IMG/VR virus record: IMGVR_UViG_3300048999_000258
Coordinates: 1 to 57,536 of that record
Length of the DNA stretch: 57,536 nt
Direction: 5' to 3' (one strand)
From: a virus
Shown: one piece after another, positions 24,868-31,691 of the stretch
How the letters are laid out: each line of letters opens with the position of its first letter
Numbering within the stretch: position 1 is the first letter of the stretch
Notes under the pieces: generated by a model
Told to the model about the DNA's origin: nothing
Database searches by the model: none
What the model saw: only the letters and a program-made list of their open reading frames with translations
Program-made: the position numbers and the translations under genes

Positions 24868-27054
24868 ATGGCGAAAAAATCACGCGATGACGTGTCCGAC
24901 GCAACGGCCACCGATACGATAGATGCAACTGACACAATCGATACAGATGCAGCGCCCGTGGACCCCGCAACGCCGACCGAAGAAGGCGCTGCGGGCGTCA
25001 CATTGGTAAATGACAGCAGCGCCGCAGACGGCAGCGGCTTGCAGACCACCACAGACCCATCAAACCCCGAGCAGACGGTGGTCGCAGGTGATGACGGCCA
25101 GCCCGTGGTGGGCACGGACGGCAGCCCCATCCAGGTGTCTGACGCAGGCGTGCCGGTGACCGATGCGCCAAGCGGCGACGGCAGCGTCGTAGCAAGCCCT
25201 GTGACGGGTGAGCCTGTCATAGACAGCGGGGATAACACTATCGCCGTCGCGGACGATGGCTCGGTGCCCACCGTGACGGACACGGATGGCGCAACACAGG
25301 TTGTCGCAGACCCAGCCAATCCAAGCCAGCCCATTAGCGTGGACGGCGCAACCGTGCCTGTCGCGGCCCCTAGCGATGCATCCGACACAACGGATAACAC
25401 CTCGGGAAACGACGACGCTGCGCCTGTCAACGCGGGCACTGTGGCCATCGATGCGCCCTCCGGCGCGTCGAGCAATGCCAGCGGTGCGGTTACTACGGAC
25501 TCGTCTGCCAGCACGCCCGATGCTGGCTCTGACCCGGTCGTGGCCGCCCCTGAAGCGGGTGACGCCGACGCCAACCCTACCTCGGATGCCCAAAATGCGC
25601 CTGTGGCATCCAGCCCATCTTCTTCGGACACCACGTCCACGTCGGATGGCTCTGGCACTGTCAGCGATGTAGCTGGTGCTCAAGGCAATACGGTTGATGC
25701 AGGCGAAAGCGATGCAGAGCCAAACCCAGATGAGCAAGACCCGGACGAGGCGGGAAACTTCGACGATACATCGTCGCAGCAAGCAGCTGGCTCGGATACG
25801 GGTGCGGATGACTCTTCATCATCAGACAATTCGTCATCGGATGCACAACCCGGAGATGGCTCGGCGGCCCCCGCCCAAGGCAACGCAGGCATCGGCGCAT
25901 TGCCAGACCCGCTGACCGGCACAGGTTCAGTTGACGCTTCGGGCGGCGGCTCAGTGGACGCGGCGGGCACCACTGTCATTGGCACACCGGCGGATAACAC
26001 GGGCGCTGGCAACGTGCCTGGCGCACCCGTGGATGGCAGCGGCACAGGCGCGGTCATTCAGGGCCAGGGCGCAGACCCAAACCAGACAGGCTCAATATCC
26101 ACGGCGCAGCCAGCGCAGACGGTTAATGGCATTGACTCAAGCGGCTCTGCCGGCGTGACGGTCGCAGCCAATCCCGCGCCTGTTGACCCGACCGCATCGG
26201 CAGGCATCGGTGCGGCAAGCCCTGCCCAACCAGCGCCGATTACCAATCCGGTCTCAGGTGACGGCACGGAACTCAACGGTGGCGTGGCTGCGGTCTCAAA
26301 TGACCCGCAGGACCCAAGTACAGCCACAGGGCTAGCTGACGGAGCAATCAGCACAGACGCTGGCTCAACAGCCAGTGTGCCATCAAGCCCGACTGACGCT
26401 CAGGACGGCAATGGTGACGCATCCTCAGTGACACCTACTGCACCGGCGGCTACGGATGACAGCGGCAGCACAGGTGCAGATGCGTCCGTGCCCAGCGCAC
26501 CCGCCCAGCCTGTAGAAGATGGCTCGGACGCGAGCGCACCAGCTGCGCCGTCTGCACCTAGTGTACCTGCGCAGGCGCCGGGGTTGAGCGACATTTTGGC
26601 GGACGTCAAAACTAAGCTCATCGCTGACCTCAACGCCGGCGTCGATAGTGTTGAGCAGACATTGGGTGATTCGTTTAGCAAGATGGAGGCAGATATCGTC
26701 GCTGACCTGCAGGCTGCAGAAGGCAAGGGCATCGACGAGGTGCAGGCATCGGTTGACGCGGGGTTGGATGACACGGGCGTATTGGGCCCGCTCGCAGGCG
26801 CCATCAAGGATGCGGCGGACAAGTTCTTCGGTGAGGCCAAGACCACCGTGCAGGGCCTGACCGCAGCGCTGCCTGATAAGGCTGTGCAAAACCTGAAGGT
26901 GTCTGCTGCCACCGCCATGGAGGCGCTTAAGCATCTAGGGCAGACGGACGTCTCCTCGATGTCTAGCCGTGAGAAAGAGCTTCTGGAGAAACTGAAGTCG
27001 TCTGTGGCTAGCATCGCTGAACACGGACTCGCGTTCTTCCACCTGAAGGGCTAA
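24868..27054 (+). CDS. Very acidic low-complexity protein with helical C-terminal domain
   Basis: A 728-aa protein. Residues 1 to about 580 are dominated by Asp, Ser, Ala, Gly, Pro, Thr and Val, with loose repeats of the types DPSNPEQTVV, DPANPSQPIS and GDGS. They lack Cys and aromatic residues almost completely and are surely disordered. Residues about 590-728 are helical (LSDILADVKTKLIADLNAG; KELLEKLKSSVASIAEHGL). ATG 24868 was chosen over upstream TTG starts. The 143-aa protein that follows resembles the C-terminal domain in composition. Function unknown; a virion surface or adhesin-like protein is possible. Confidence 0.6.
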   Translation: MAKKSRDDVSDATATDTIDATDTIDTDAAPVDPATPTEEGAAGVTLVNDSSAADGSGLQTTTDPSNPEQTVVAGDDGQPVVGTDGSPIQVSDAGVPVTDAPSGDGSVVASPVTGEPVIDSGDNTIAVADDGSVPTVTDTDGATQVVADPANPSQPISVDGATVPVAAPSDASDTTDNTSGNDDAAPVNAGTVAIDAPSGASSNASGAVTTDSSASTPDAGSDPVVAAPEAGDADANPTSDAQNAPVASSPSSSDTTSTSDGSGTVSDVAGAQGNTVDAGESDAEPNPDEQDPDEAGNFDDTSSQQAAGSDTGADDSSSSDNSSSDAQPGDGSAAPAQGNAGIGALPDPLTGTGSVDASGGGSVDAAGTTVIGTPADNTGAGNVPGAPVDGSGTGAVIQGQGADPNQTGSISTAQPAQTVNGIDSSGSAGVTVAANPAPVDPTASAGIGAASPAQPAPITNPVSGDGTELNGGVAAVSNDPQDPSTATGLADGAISTDAGSTASVPSSPTDAQDGNGDASSVTPTAPAATDDSGSTGADASVPSAPAQPVEDGSDASAPAAPSAPSVPAQAPGLSDILADVKTKLIADLNAGVDSVEQTLGDSFSKMEADIVADLQAAEGKGIDEVQASVDAGLDDTGVLGPLAGAIKDAADKFFGEAKTTVQGLTAALPDKAVQNLKVSAATAMEALKHLGQTDVSSMSSREKELLEKLKSSVASIAEHGLAFFHLKG

Positions 27055-27096
27055 CCTTTGCCTTAGCGCGCCTTTTTCTGATTGCCCTTGTTTGTG

Positions 27097-27138
27097 GCCC
27101 AGGCGTCTTTTGCCGGACGTCTGGGCTTTTTCTTTTTC
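27097..27138 (+). terminator. Rho-independent terminator
   Basis: A stem of about 11 bp (GCCCAGGCGTC pairing with GACGTCTGGGC, loop of about eight bases) is followed by TTTTTCTTTTTC. It ends transcription after the acidic-protein gene. The next gene's SD (GGAG) lies just behind it, so some read-through or a separate promoter is needed. Confidence 0.8.
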
Positions 27139-27157
27139 GGCGCGCCCGGAGACTTCC

Positions 27158-27589
27158 ATGAGCGATGCAACCAGCACAGAGAATCAAGAACTCACTCAAC
27201 TCGAAAACCAGGTCAAAGGCGACGTCAAAGCGGCTACAGCCCAAGCGCTGCCCGGTATTGACGCAGACATACAAAAGACTGGCGACGACCTGTCAGCAGA
27301 CCTAGGCAAAATCGGTGACGACATCGTCGGGCTGGCAGCGGATATGGGCGGCCGCGTGTTTGCTGATGCTAAAAACGATGCAGCGCAATTTATCAACAAA
27401 CTGCCGCAGCCTCTGCCCTACTTGCTTCAGGGTATGGCCGCATCATCTGAGGCTGTCATCGATAGCTTAGGCACGCAGGCTTACACGCAGTTGCAGGGTG
27501 AAGAGAAGCAGCTCATCGCCAAAACGCAGCTGATTTGCGGCAGCGCCCTGTCTATGGTTGAAGCTTTTTTTGAGCGTCAAACAAAGTAG
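27158..27589 (+). CDS. Hypothetical acidic helical protein
   Basis: A 143-aa protein with GGAG before the ATG. It is helical and acidic in the first half (LPGIDADIQKTGDDLSADLG), with a more hydrophobic middle (LPYLLQGMAASSEAVID). Its composition and Asp-spaced helices resemble the C-terminal domain of the preceding 728-aa protein, hinting at a common origin or direct partnership. Not recognised. Confidence 0.55.
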   Translation: MSDATSTENQELTQLENQVKGDVKAATAQALPGIDADIQKTGDDLSADLGKIGDDIVGLAADMGGRVFADAKNDAAQFINKLPQPLPYLLQGMAASSEAVIDSLGTQAYTQLQGEEKQLIAKTQLICGSALSMVEAFFERQTK

Positions 27590-27600
27590 TTAAGCTTTGA

Positions 27601-27628
27601 GCCCGCCTTTGCGGCGGCAGGGGCGGGC
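27601..27628 (+). promoter_or_regulatory. Hairpin covering the ribosome-binding site of the first Xre gene
   Basis: GCCCGC at 27601-27606 pairs with GCGGGC at 27623-27628, ending one base before the ATG at 27630. The G-rich SD-like sequence lies in the right arm and could be hidden when the hairpin forms. No T-run follows, so it is not a terminator. Effect on translation is inferred. Confidence 0.4.
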
Positions 27629-27629
27629 G

Positions 27630-28022
27630 ATGGGCAGGTATCGAAAACCTAAAGCGTTGCAGTTAACCCGCTTCGGGCCAGCATTGCGCGCGGCCCGAAA
27701 CACACGAGGCATGACGCTGCGTGACTTGGCCGTCGTGCTTGGCGTGTCTGTTCCCTATTTATCCGACGTCGAGACAGAACAACGCGGTGTGCTGGCGGAC
27801 GCACGGCTGCGCCAGCTCGTCGCGCTTTGGCCCGAAGATGGCGCACATCTGTCTAACCTGGCACGGCGACAATTGGCGTGTGTGTCGTTGCCTATCTACG
27901 ACGAAGACCCTGAACGACGCGATTTGGGTCTGGCCCTCGGGCGCATGTGGCTTGACCTCGACAAGCACCAGATTGCGGCCCTGGTGGGCGCGCTGCCGGC
28001 CGAGCAGGCCACCGCAAATTGA
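27630..28022 (+). CDS. Xre-family HTH regulator (first of a tandem pair)
   Basis: About 130 aa. A typical Xre helix-turn-helix occupies residues 15-60: GMTLRDLAVVLGVSVPYLSDVETEQRG split over helices 2 and 3. The C-terminal half is not a known sensor domain. The next gene, of similar design, starts in a 4-base overlap (TTGA), so the two are expressed together. Likely a DNA-binding repressor; the target may be the nearby operator-like repeats. Confidence 0.75.
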   Translation: MGRYRKPKALQLTRFGPALRAARNTRGMTLRDLAVVLGVSVPYLSDVETEQRGVLADARLRQLVALWPEDGAHLSNLARRQLACVSLPIYDEDPERRDLGLALGRMWLDLDKHQIAALVGALPAEQATAN

Positions 28023-28378
28023 AGACACGGCGGCAACGATTCGGGCCATTTTTGCGCCGCGTGCGCAAACAATACGGTGTGACCCTAGGGGGGCTTGCCA
28101 AGCATTTAAACGTGTCTATTCCCTACGTGTCTGACGTGGAGTCCGAACGACGCGGACCTTTCAACGAAAACAACCTCAGCCGGCTGTCGTCATTATTTGG
28201 TGATTTGGGCATACAGCTAGCAGAAAACGCGCGCCGACAAAGAGGCAGAATTGAGCTAGACATTGAAGCCGCGTCCGAACAGAAAATAGCCACTGGGCTA
28301 CTGTTGGCTGAAGTCTGGCCTAATCTCACAGAAGGCGACGCAGGGCGCCTAAAAGCCCTGCTGTACGACCTGACTTGA
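28019..28378 (+). CDS. Xre-family HTH regulator (second of a tandem pair)
   Basis: A 119-aa protein starting with TTG in overlap with the preceding stop. Its HTH (VTLGGLAKHLNVSIPYVSDV) is clearly related to that of the first gene, indicating a gene duplication followed by divergence. The pair may form heterodimers or recognise different sites; this is inference. Confidence 0.75.
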   Translation: MKTRRQRFGPFLRRVRKQYGVTLGGLAKHLNVSIPYVSDVESERRGPFNENNLSRLSSLFGDLGIQLAENARRQRGRIELDIEAASEQKIATGLLLAEVWPNLTEGDAGRLKALLYDLT

Positions 28379-28411
28379 ATCAGCTTAGCGCGATGCGTCA
28401 CGCTAGCGGCC

Positions 28412-28624
28412 ATGGCAAATCACGCATCCGAAGCTTACATGAACTACGGCTGGGCGTGCGTATGCGAGCAATGCGCTGCGAACCGCCAGGCCAAACCCCC
28501 TACCGCGGCCCAGGTCGAGCAGTTTGCTGACTTGATTGCTGAACGCAATCGCGTCGGGCAGCAGGCGCCCAAAAGGGTGCGCAAGCGCGGGCCGAAGCGG
28601 CGGCCGGATGCGCCGGATTGGTAG
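28412..28624 (+). CDS. Hypothetical small basic protein
   Basis: A 70-aa protein. The N-terminal part has a CVCEQC pair of cysteines and the C-terminus is very basic (KRVRKRGPKRRPDAPDW), suggesting nucleic-acid or zinc binding. It ends just before the right end of the first tnpB element. Not recognised. Confidence 0.5.
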   Translation: MANHASEAYMNYGWACVCEQCAANRQAKPPTAAQVEQFADLIAERNRVGQQAPKRVRKRGPKRRPDAPDW

Positions 28625-28646
28625 CTGGCTTGGCAAACGCTCTTGA

Positions 28647-28671
28647 TACCTCCCGGCCCTAAAGGGCCAGG
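28647..28671. repeat. Subterminal palindrome, right end of tnpB-only element
   Basis: A 25-base sequence containing the palindrome GGCCCT-AA-AGGGCC, identical to the copy at 29767-29791 near the left end. On the minus strand it would form the hairpin at the 3' end of the tnpB-associated RNA. Confidence 0.75.
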
Positions 28672-29702
28672 ATTCCCTCTACAGGACGCTCGCATCCGAG
28701 CGCGAGAATGTTGCGGGCCGCGTTAATATCACGGTCGTGTCCCTGTCCACAATTACTGCAGACCCATTCCCTTATTCCAAGCTGCGCGATACCTCTCGGC
28801 CTCGACTCGGGCAGGCTGCCACAAGCCGAACACAACTGGGACGAATATGCTTCGTTGACTTCTCGGTATGTTACGCCTTTCGCAATCGACTTGTAGCGCA
28901 ACATATTCTTTAGCAGACCCCACCCAGCATCGTAGACGGACTTTGCCATCTTTGTTTTGCCTAGGTTTTTGCTGCTGACGTCACCAACGACCACCACTTG
29001 ATTGTCTCGCACAAGCTGGGTGGACAGCTTATGCAGGCCGTCTAAACGGCGGTTCTTAGCTTTGGCGTGCAGCGCTTTGACCCGCTTTTTTTTGTGGGCG
29101 CGCTGCGCTTTGCCGAGCGACTCCTCGACTGCGCGGTAGGCACGCAGGCCATCATATTTTTGGCCGTCAGACATCGTGGCTGTTGTTTTAAGCCCTAAAT
29201 CGATGCCGACTTGTTTGTCCGGGCAGACCCAAGCAAAACTTACATCAACGCACAAGTTAATGTACCAGTGACCACGAGCGTCCTGGGAAAACGACCCGCA
29301 TTTGATTTTGCCAAAGACTGGCCGACTCAGCCACACACGGTAGACGTGTCCGCGAAACTTAAAGCCATCGTCAAGTTGCCTGATGCCACGAGCTTTGAAC
29401 GGCACCCATCCAAGTGCTCGTTTGCCGCGGTAGCGAAGCCAGCGCTTCTTGTGCTGAATGCGCGACTGCGCGTACTGTTCACAAACGGCTTGAATTGTCT
29501 CAGCGCCGAGATCCATTTCTTCGCAGCCGCCACTGGCCAAATTGTTGAGGTCAAACGCACGGAGCCACGGCCGACCATTGCGCACGGCCTGGCGCTGCAG
29601 GTCATTGCACCAGTTGAAAACTTGATTTACATCGAAAGCAGCTTTTTCCAGTTTTTTGCGGCTGGCTTTGCCTTTGACGCGATATCGTAAAACCTGCAAC
29701 AT
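28659..29702 (-). CDS. tnpB: TnpB, RNA-guided nuclease family (IS200/IS605)
   Basis: A 347-aa protein. It has the TnpB order: an N-terminal wedge-like region, then RuvC-I with VGIDLGLKTT, RuvC-II region VVVVGDVSSKNLGKTKMAKS, a zinc ribbon CSACG...CSNCG and RuvC-III HDRDINAARN. Where most TnpBs have Glu in V.xEDL, this has Gly (VVGDV). A glutamate is present in REVNEAYSSQ just before the zinc ribbon, a possible relocated catalytic residue. Ends a short distance before the right-end palindrome. Confidence 0.85.
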   Translation of the reverse strand: MLQVLRYRVKGKASRKKLEKAAFDVNQVFNWCNDLQRQAVRNGRPWLRAFDLNNLASGGCEEMDLGAETIQAVCEQYAQSRIQHKKRWLRYRGKRALGWVPFKARGIRQLDDGFKFRGHVYRVWLSRPVFGKIKCGSFSQDARGHWYINLCVDVSFAWVCPDKQVGIDLGLKTTATMSDGQKYDGLRAYRAVEESLGKAQRAHKKKRVKALHAKAKNRRLDGLHKLSTQLVRDNQVVVVGDVSSKNLGKTKMAKSVYDAGWGLLKNMLRYKSIAKGVTYREVNEAYSSQLCSACGSLPESRPRGIAQLGIREWVCSNCGQGHDRDINAARNILALGCERPVEGILAL

Positions 29703-29766
29703 GCCCTGACATACACCGGAGGTCTGACAAATGGCTAGCTATTGTACGGGCTTCGCCCGTGCCCTC

Positions 29767-29791
29767 TACCTCCCGGCCCTAAAGGGCCAGG
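29767..29791. repeat. Subterminal palindrome, left end of tnpB-only element
   Basis: Identical over 25 bases to the copy at 28647-28671. A second small palindrome, GTACGGGC-TTC-GCCCGTGC, lies just before it at about 29753-29770 on the side of tnpB. Confidence 0.7.
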
Positions 29792-29807
29792 TTTCACGGG
29801 CTTTTGG

Positions 29808-29939
29808 ATGAATCTTAACCTCAGCTATTGGGACGCCAAAACGTTGCATGAGGCACTGACCAAGGCATTGGAAGCTCCTGGTCCGAAAGGTGAGACGTCT
29901 TACTTGAAATTCGGCGACGACGAAAACACGACTACTTAA
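29808..29939 (+). CDS. Hypothetical 43-aa protein
   Basis: A short ORF between the two insertion elements (ATG 29808), helical in the middle (WDAKTLHEALTKALEAPG). No clear SD; upstream sequence was probably replaced by the insertion. It may be the remains of a gene or a leftover 3' part. About 70 bases without a gene follow before the next element. Confidence 0.3.
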   Translation: MNLNLSYWDAKTLHEALTKALEAPGPKGETSYLKFGDDENTTT

Positions 29940-30016
29940 GCGCAACACTCATCAAGGAAGGTTAGATATTGATACCTCTCGGCTTCTGGCCTGATGCAGA
30001 CACCTACATTTGACTA

Positions 30017-30042
30017 CTCCCCACGGCTGAAGCCGGGGGATT
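30017..30042. repeat. Right-end imperfect palindrome of IS200/IS605 element
   Basis: CTCCCCACGGCT-GA-AGCCGGGGG hairpin followed by ATT. It matches the palindrome at 31537-31562 in layout and many positions, as expected for the subterminal hairpins recognised by a Y1 transposase. Confidence 0.7.
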
Positions 30043-30055
30043 CCCCGGAGTCCGC

Positions 30056-31108
30056 TCATGATTGGGCTCCTGCTTCCAGGCTCTCTAGTCCGAGAGCGGC
30101 AATATATTTCGCAGCGTTGATGTCACGGTCGTGAAAGATCCCGCATGAACACTGCCATTGCCTTACGCCAAGACCTGCGAAACCTTTCGGCCCCTCTCTG
30201 CTAAAGCAAAGAGAACAGGTCTGGGTTGAATATGCCTCGTTGACCTCTAAATACACAACTCGATGCCTTTTGGCTTTATACGCGAGCTGTGTTCTCAACG
30301 ATGACCAGCCAGCATCAAGTACGGATTTCGCCATACTCGTTTTTGCTAAGCCGCTCGCGTTGACGTTGCCAACAAATACAGCTTCGTGCGATTGCACTAA
30401 CTGTGTCGAAAGTTTGTGAAGATGGTCATGGCGCTGCGCTTTGACCTTTGCATGTATTTTCTTGACTTGTCTCTTCTTATGCGCTCTTTGCGCGATGCCT
30501 AGGCGCGCTTCTGCTGCACGATAAAGGCGTGGATGAGAAATCTTCTGACCTTCGCTCGTCACCGCTAAATCTTTTAAACCGAGGTCAATACCAACAACGC
30601 CCTTTCCTGTGCCCTGCGCTTCTTCGATGTTGACTGGCAAGTTGATGTACCAACGTCCGCGACTATCTTGGGTAAAAGACCCAGCACAAAAAGTTTGACC
30701 ATCTTGCAATTTGCGACTGACCCACGCTTTGTATTTCCTGCCCCGGAAGGTAAAAACGCCATTTCTGTAGACGACATGCCCCTTATTAAAAGGTACCCAT
30801 CCGAGAGAGCGCTTTGACGACTTAGGATTCGACACGCGCCAGCGTAGCCAAGGCTTATTTTTTGCTGAGCGGCTTTTGTCGTATACCTGGCAAACCTGTT
30901 GTATGGTATGTGCGTGTACATCGAGTTCTTTGCTGCTGCCTGCCGTTAATTTTTGCAAGTCATGCCAAGAAAGCCATCGACGTCTTGATTTGACAGCTTT
31001 CTGCTGCGTTTCGTTACAATAATTCCAAATAAAATTGACGACCTTTGATTGGCGTACAAGTTCGCTATCGCACGTATCCCTCAATCTGAACCTAAAAGTT
31101 ATTTGCAT
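30056..31108 (-). CDS. tnpB: TnpB, RNA-guided nuclease family (IS200/IS605)
   Basis: A 350-aa relative of the TnpB at 28659-29702. It has RuvC-I VGIDLGLKDLA, RuvC-II region AVFVGNVNASGLAKTSMAKS, zinc ribbon CSLC...CSCG and RuvC-III HDRDINAAKY. As in its neighbour, Gly replaces the usual RuvC-II Glu, and LEVNEAYSTQ supplies an alternative Glu. Its start overlaps the end of tnpA by 10 bases. The two proteins are clearly related but diverged throughout, so they came from separate insertions rather than a recent duplication. Confidence 0.85.
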   Translation of the reverse strand: MQITFRFRLRDTCDSELVRQSKVVNFIWNYCNETQQKAVKSRRRWLSWHDLQKLTAGSSKELDVHAHTIQQVCQVYDKSRSAKNKPWLRWRVSNPKSSKRSLGWVPFNKGHVVYRNGVFTFRGRKYKAWVSRKLQDGQTFCAGSFTQDSRGRWYINLPVNIEEAQGTGKGVVGIDLGLKDLAVTSEGQKISHPRLYRAAEARLGIAQRAHKKRQVKKIHAKVKAQRHDHLHKLSTQLVQSHEAVFVGNVNASGLAKTSMAKSVLDAGWSSLRTQLAYKAKRHRVVYLEVNEAYSTQTCSLCFSREGPKGFAGLGVRQWQCSCGIFHDRDINAAKYIAALGLESLEAGAQS

Positions 31109-31491
31109 TTTTGTTGCTCTATGTACTTCTTAACAACTGCGAGCGGCGCACCACCGACTGTTGCTACGAAATAACTGTTTGTCCAGAGAGTGGGTACACG
31201 GGTTTTTAGCAGTCTAAATTCTGCCCGTAAAAGTCGCGAAGACCTACCTTTAATTGCTTTTACCAAGCGATGGATCCCGAACTGCGGGTCGCAGTCCACG
31301 AGCAAATGAAAGTGGTCTCCATCAGCTTCCATCTCAGCAATTGTTGCTTTTTTCTCAAATGCCACCTGACTGGCTATTTCTTTGAGCCGCCGCTCGACGC
31401 CGTCGAAAGACAGAAGCTTGCGCCTATACTTGACGCACCATACGACATGGTAGGTGCATCTGTAGACGACGTTGAGATTAGAGCGAATCAT
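31099..31491 (-). CDS. tnpA: TnpA, Y1 (HUH) transposase of IS200/IS605
   Basis: A 130-aa protein, the normal length. The HUH motif is HFHLLVDC (His-Phe-His), preceded by EMEADGD; the catalytic Tyr is in VVKKYIEQQ near the C-terminus; VVWCVKYRR near the N-terminus is also typical. ATG 31491 was chosen; the frame is open further to 31539. It cuts and joins single-stranded element ends and may mobilise the neighbouring tnpB-only element too. Confidence 0.88.
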   Translation of the reverse strand: MIRSNLNVVYRCTYHVVWCVKYRRKLLSFDGVERRLKEIASQVAFEKKATIAEMEADGDHFHLLVDCDPQFGIHRLVKAIKGRSSRLLRAEFRLLKTRVPTLWTNSYFVATVGGAPLAVVKKYIEQQKCK

Positions 31492-31536
31492 AGAGCTGTT
31501 ATACAGGCCTGCGCAAAATAAAGCAACACCTAGGCT

Positions 31537-31562
31537 CACCCCATAGCTAAAGCTAGGGGATT
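31537..31562. repeat. Left-end imperfect palindrome of IS200/IS605 element
   Basis: CACCCCATAGCT-AA-AGCTAGGGG hairpin followed by ATT; partner of the palindrome at 30017-30042. Confidence 0.7.
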
Positions 31563-31691
31563 GCGCCTAGCAGATGTTCAGTCAAGCGACTTTTTGTGCC
31601 AGACGGTGAAGCCCACTGAGGCGTATATTTGACCCCCTGTTCAGCTTAGCCCACAATCCCGGGTATTAGTCCTATTCCGGGGGTTTTGCCT

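Larger units (their letters stand above)
28643..29800 (-). mobile_element. IS200/IS605-type element with tnpB only
   Basis: Contains tnpB but no Y1 transposase gene. The right end is set by a subterminal palindrome (28647-28671) followed, read on the minus strand, by TCAA, a typical right-end cleavage sequence of this family. The same 25-base palindrome occurs at 29767-29791 near the left end. The left boundary is approximate. The tnpA of the adjacent element could act in trans. The flank just outside the right end (28642 downward) would be the guide of a tnpB-associated RNA. Confidence 0.7.
30010..31580 (-). mobile_element. IS200/IS605-family element with tnpA and tnpB
   Basis: An apparently complete insertion sequence carrying a Y1 transposase and TnpB in the order tnpA-tnpB on the minus strand. 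Related imperfect palindromes lie near both ends: CTCCCC...GGGGGATT at 30017-30042 and CACCCC...GGGGATT at 31537-31562. The right end reads TCAA on the minus strand, as in the neighbouring element. A TTGAC read on the minus strand at about 31581-31585 is a possible target site. The left boundary is approximate. Confidence 0.75.

Noticed and set aside
24789-26354. Long minus-strand ORFs opposite the acidic protein
   Set aside because: They are mirror frames of a repetitive GC-rich gene; their Ser/Ala/Val/Pro composition follows from the repeats, and none has a supported start.
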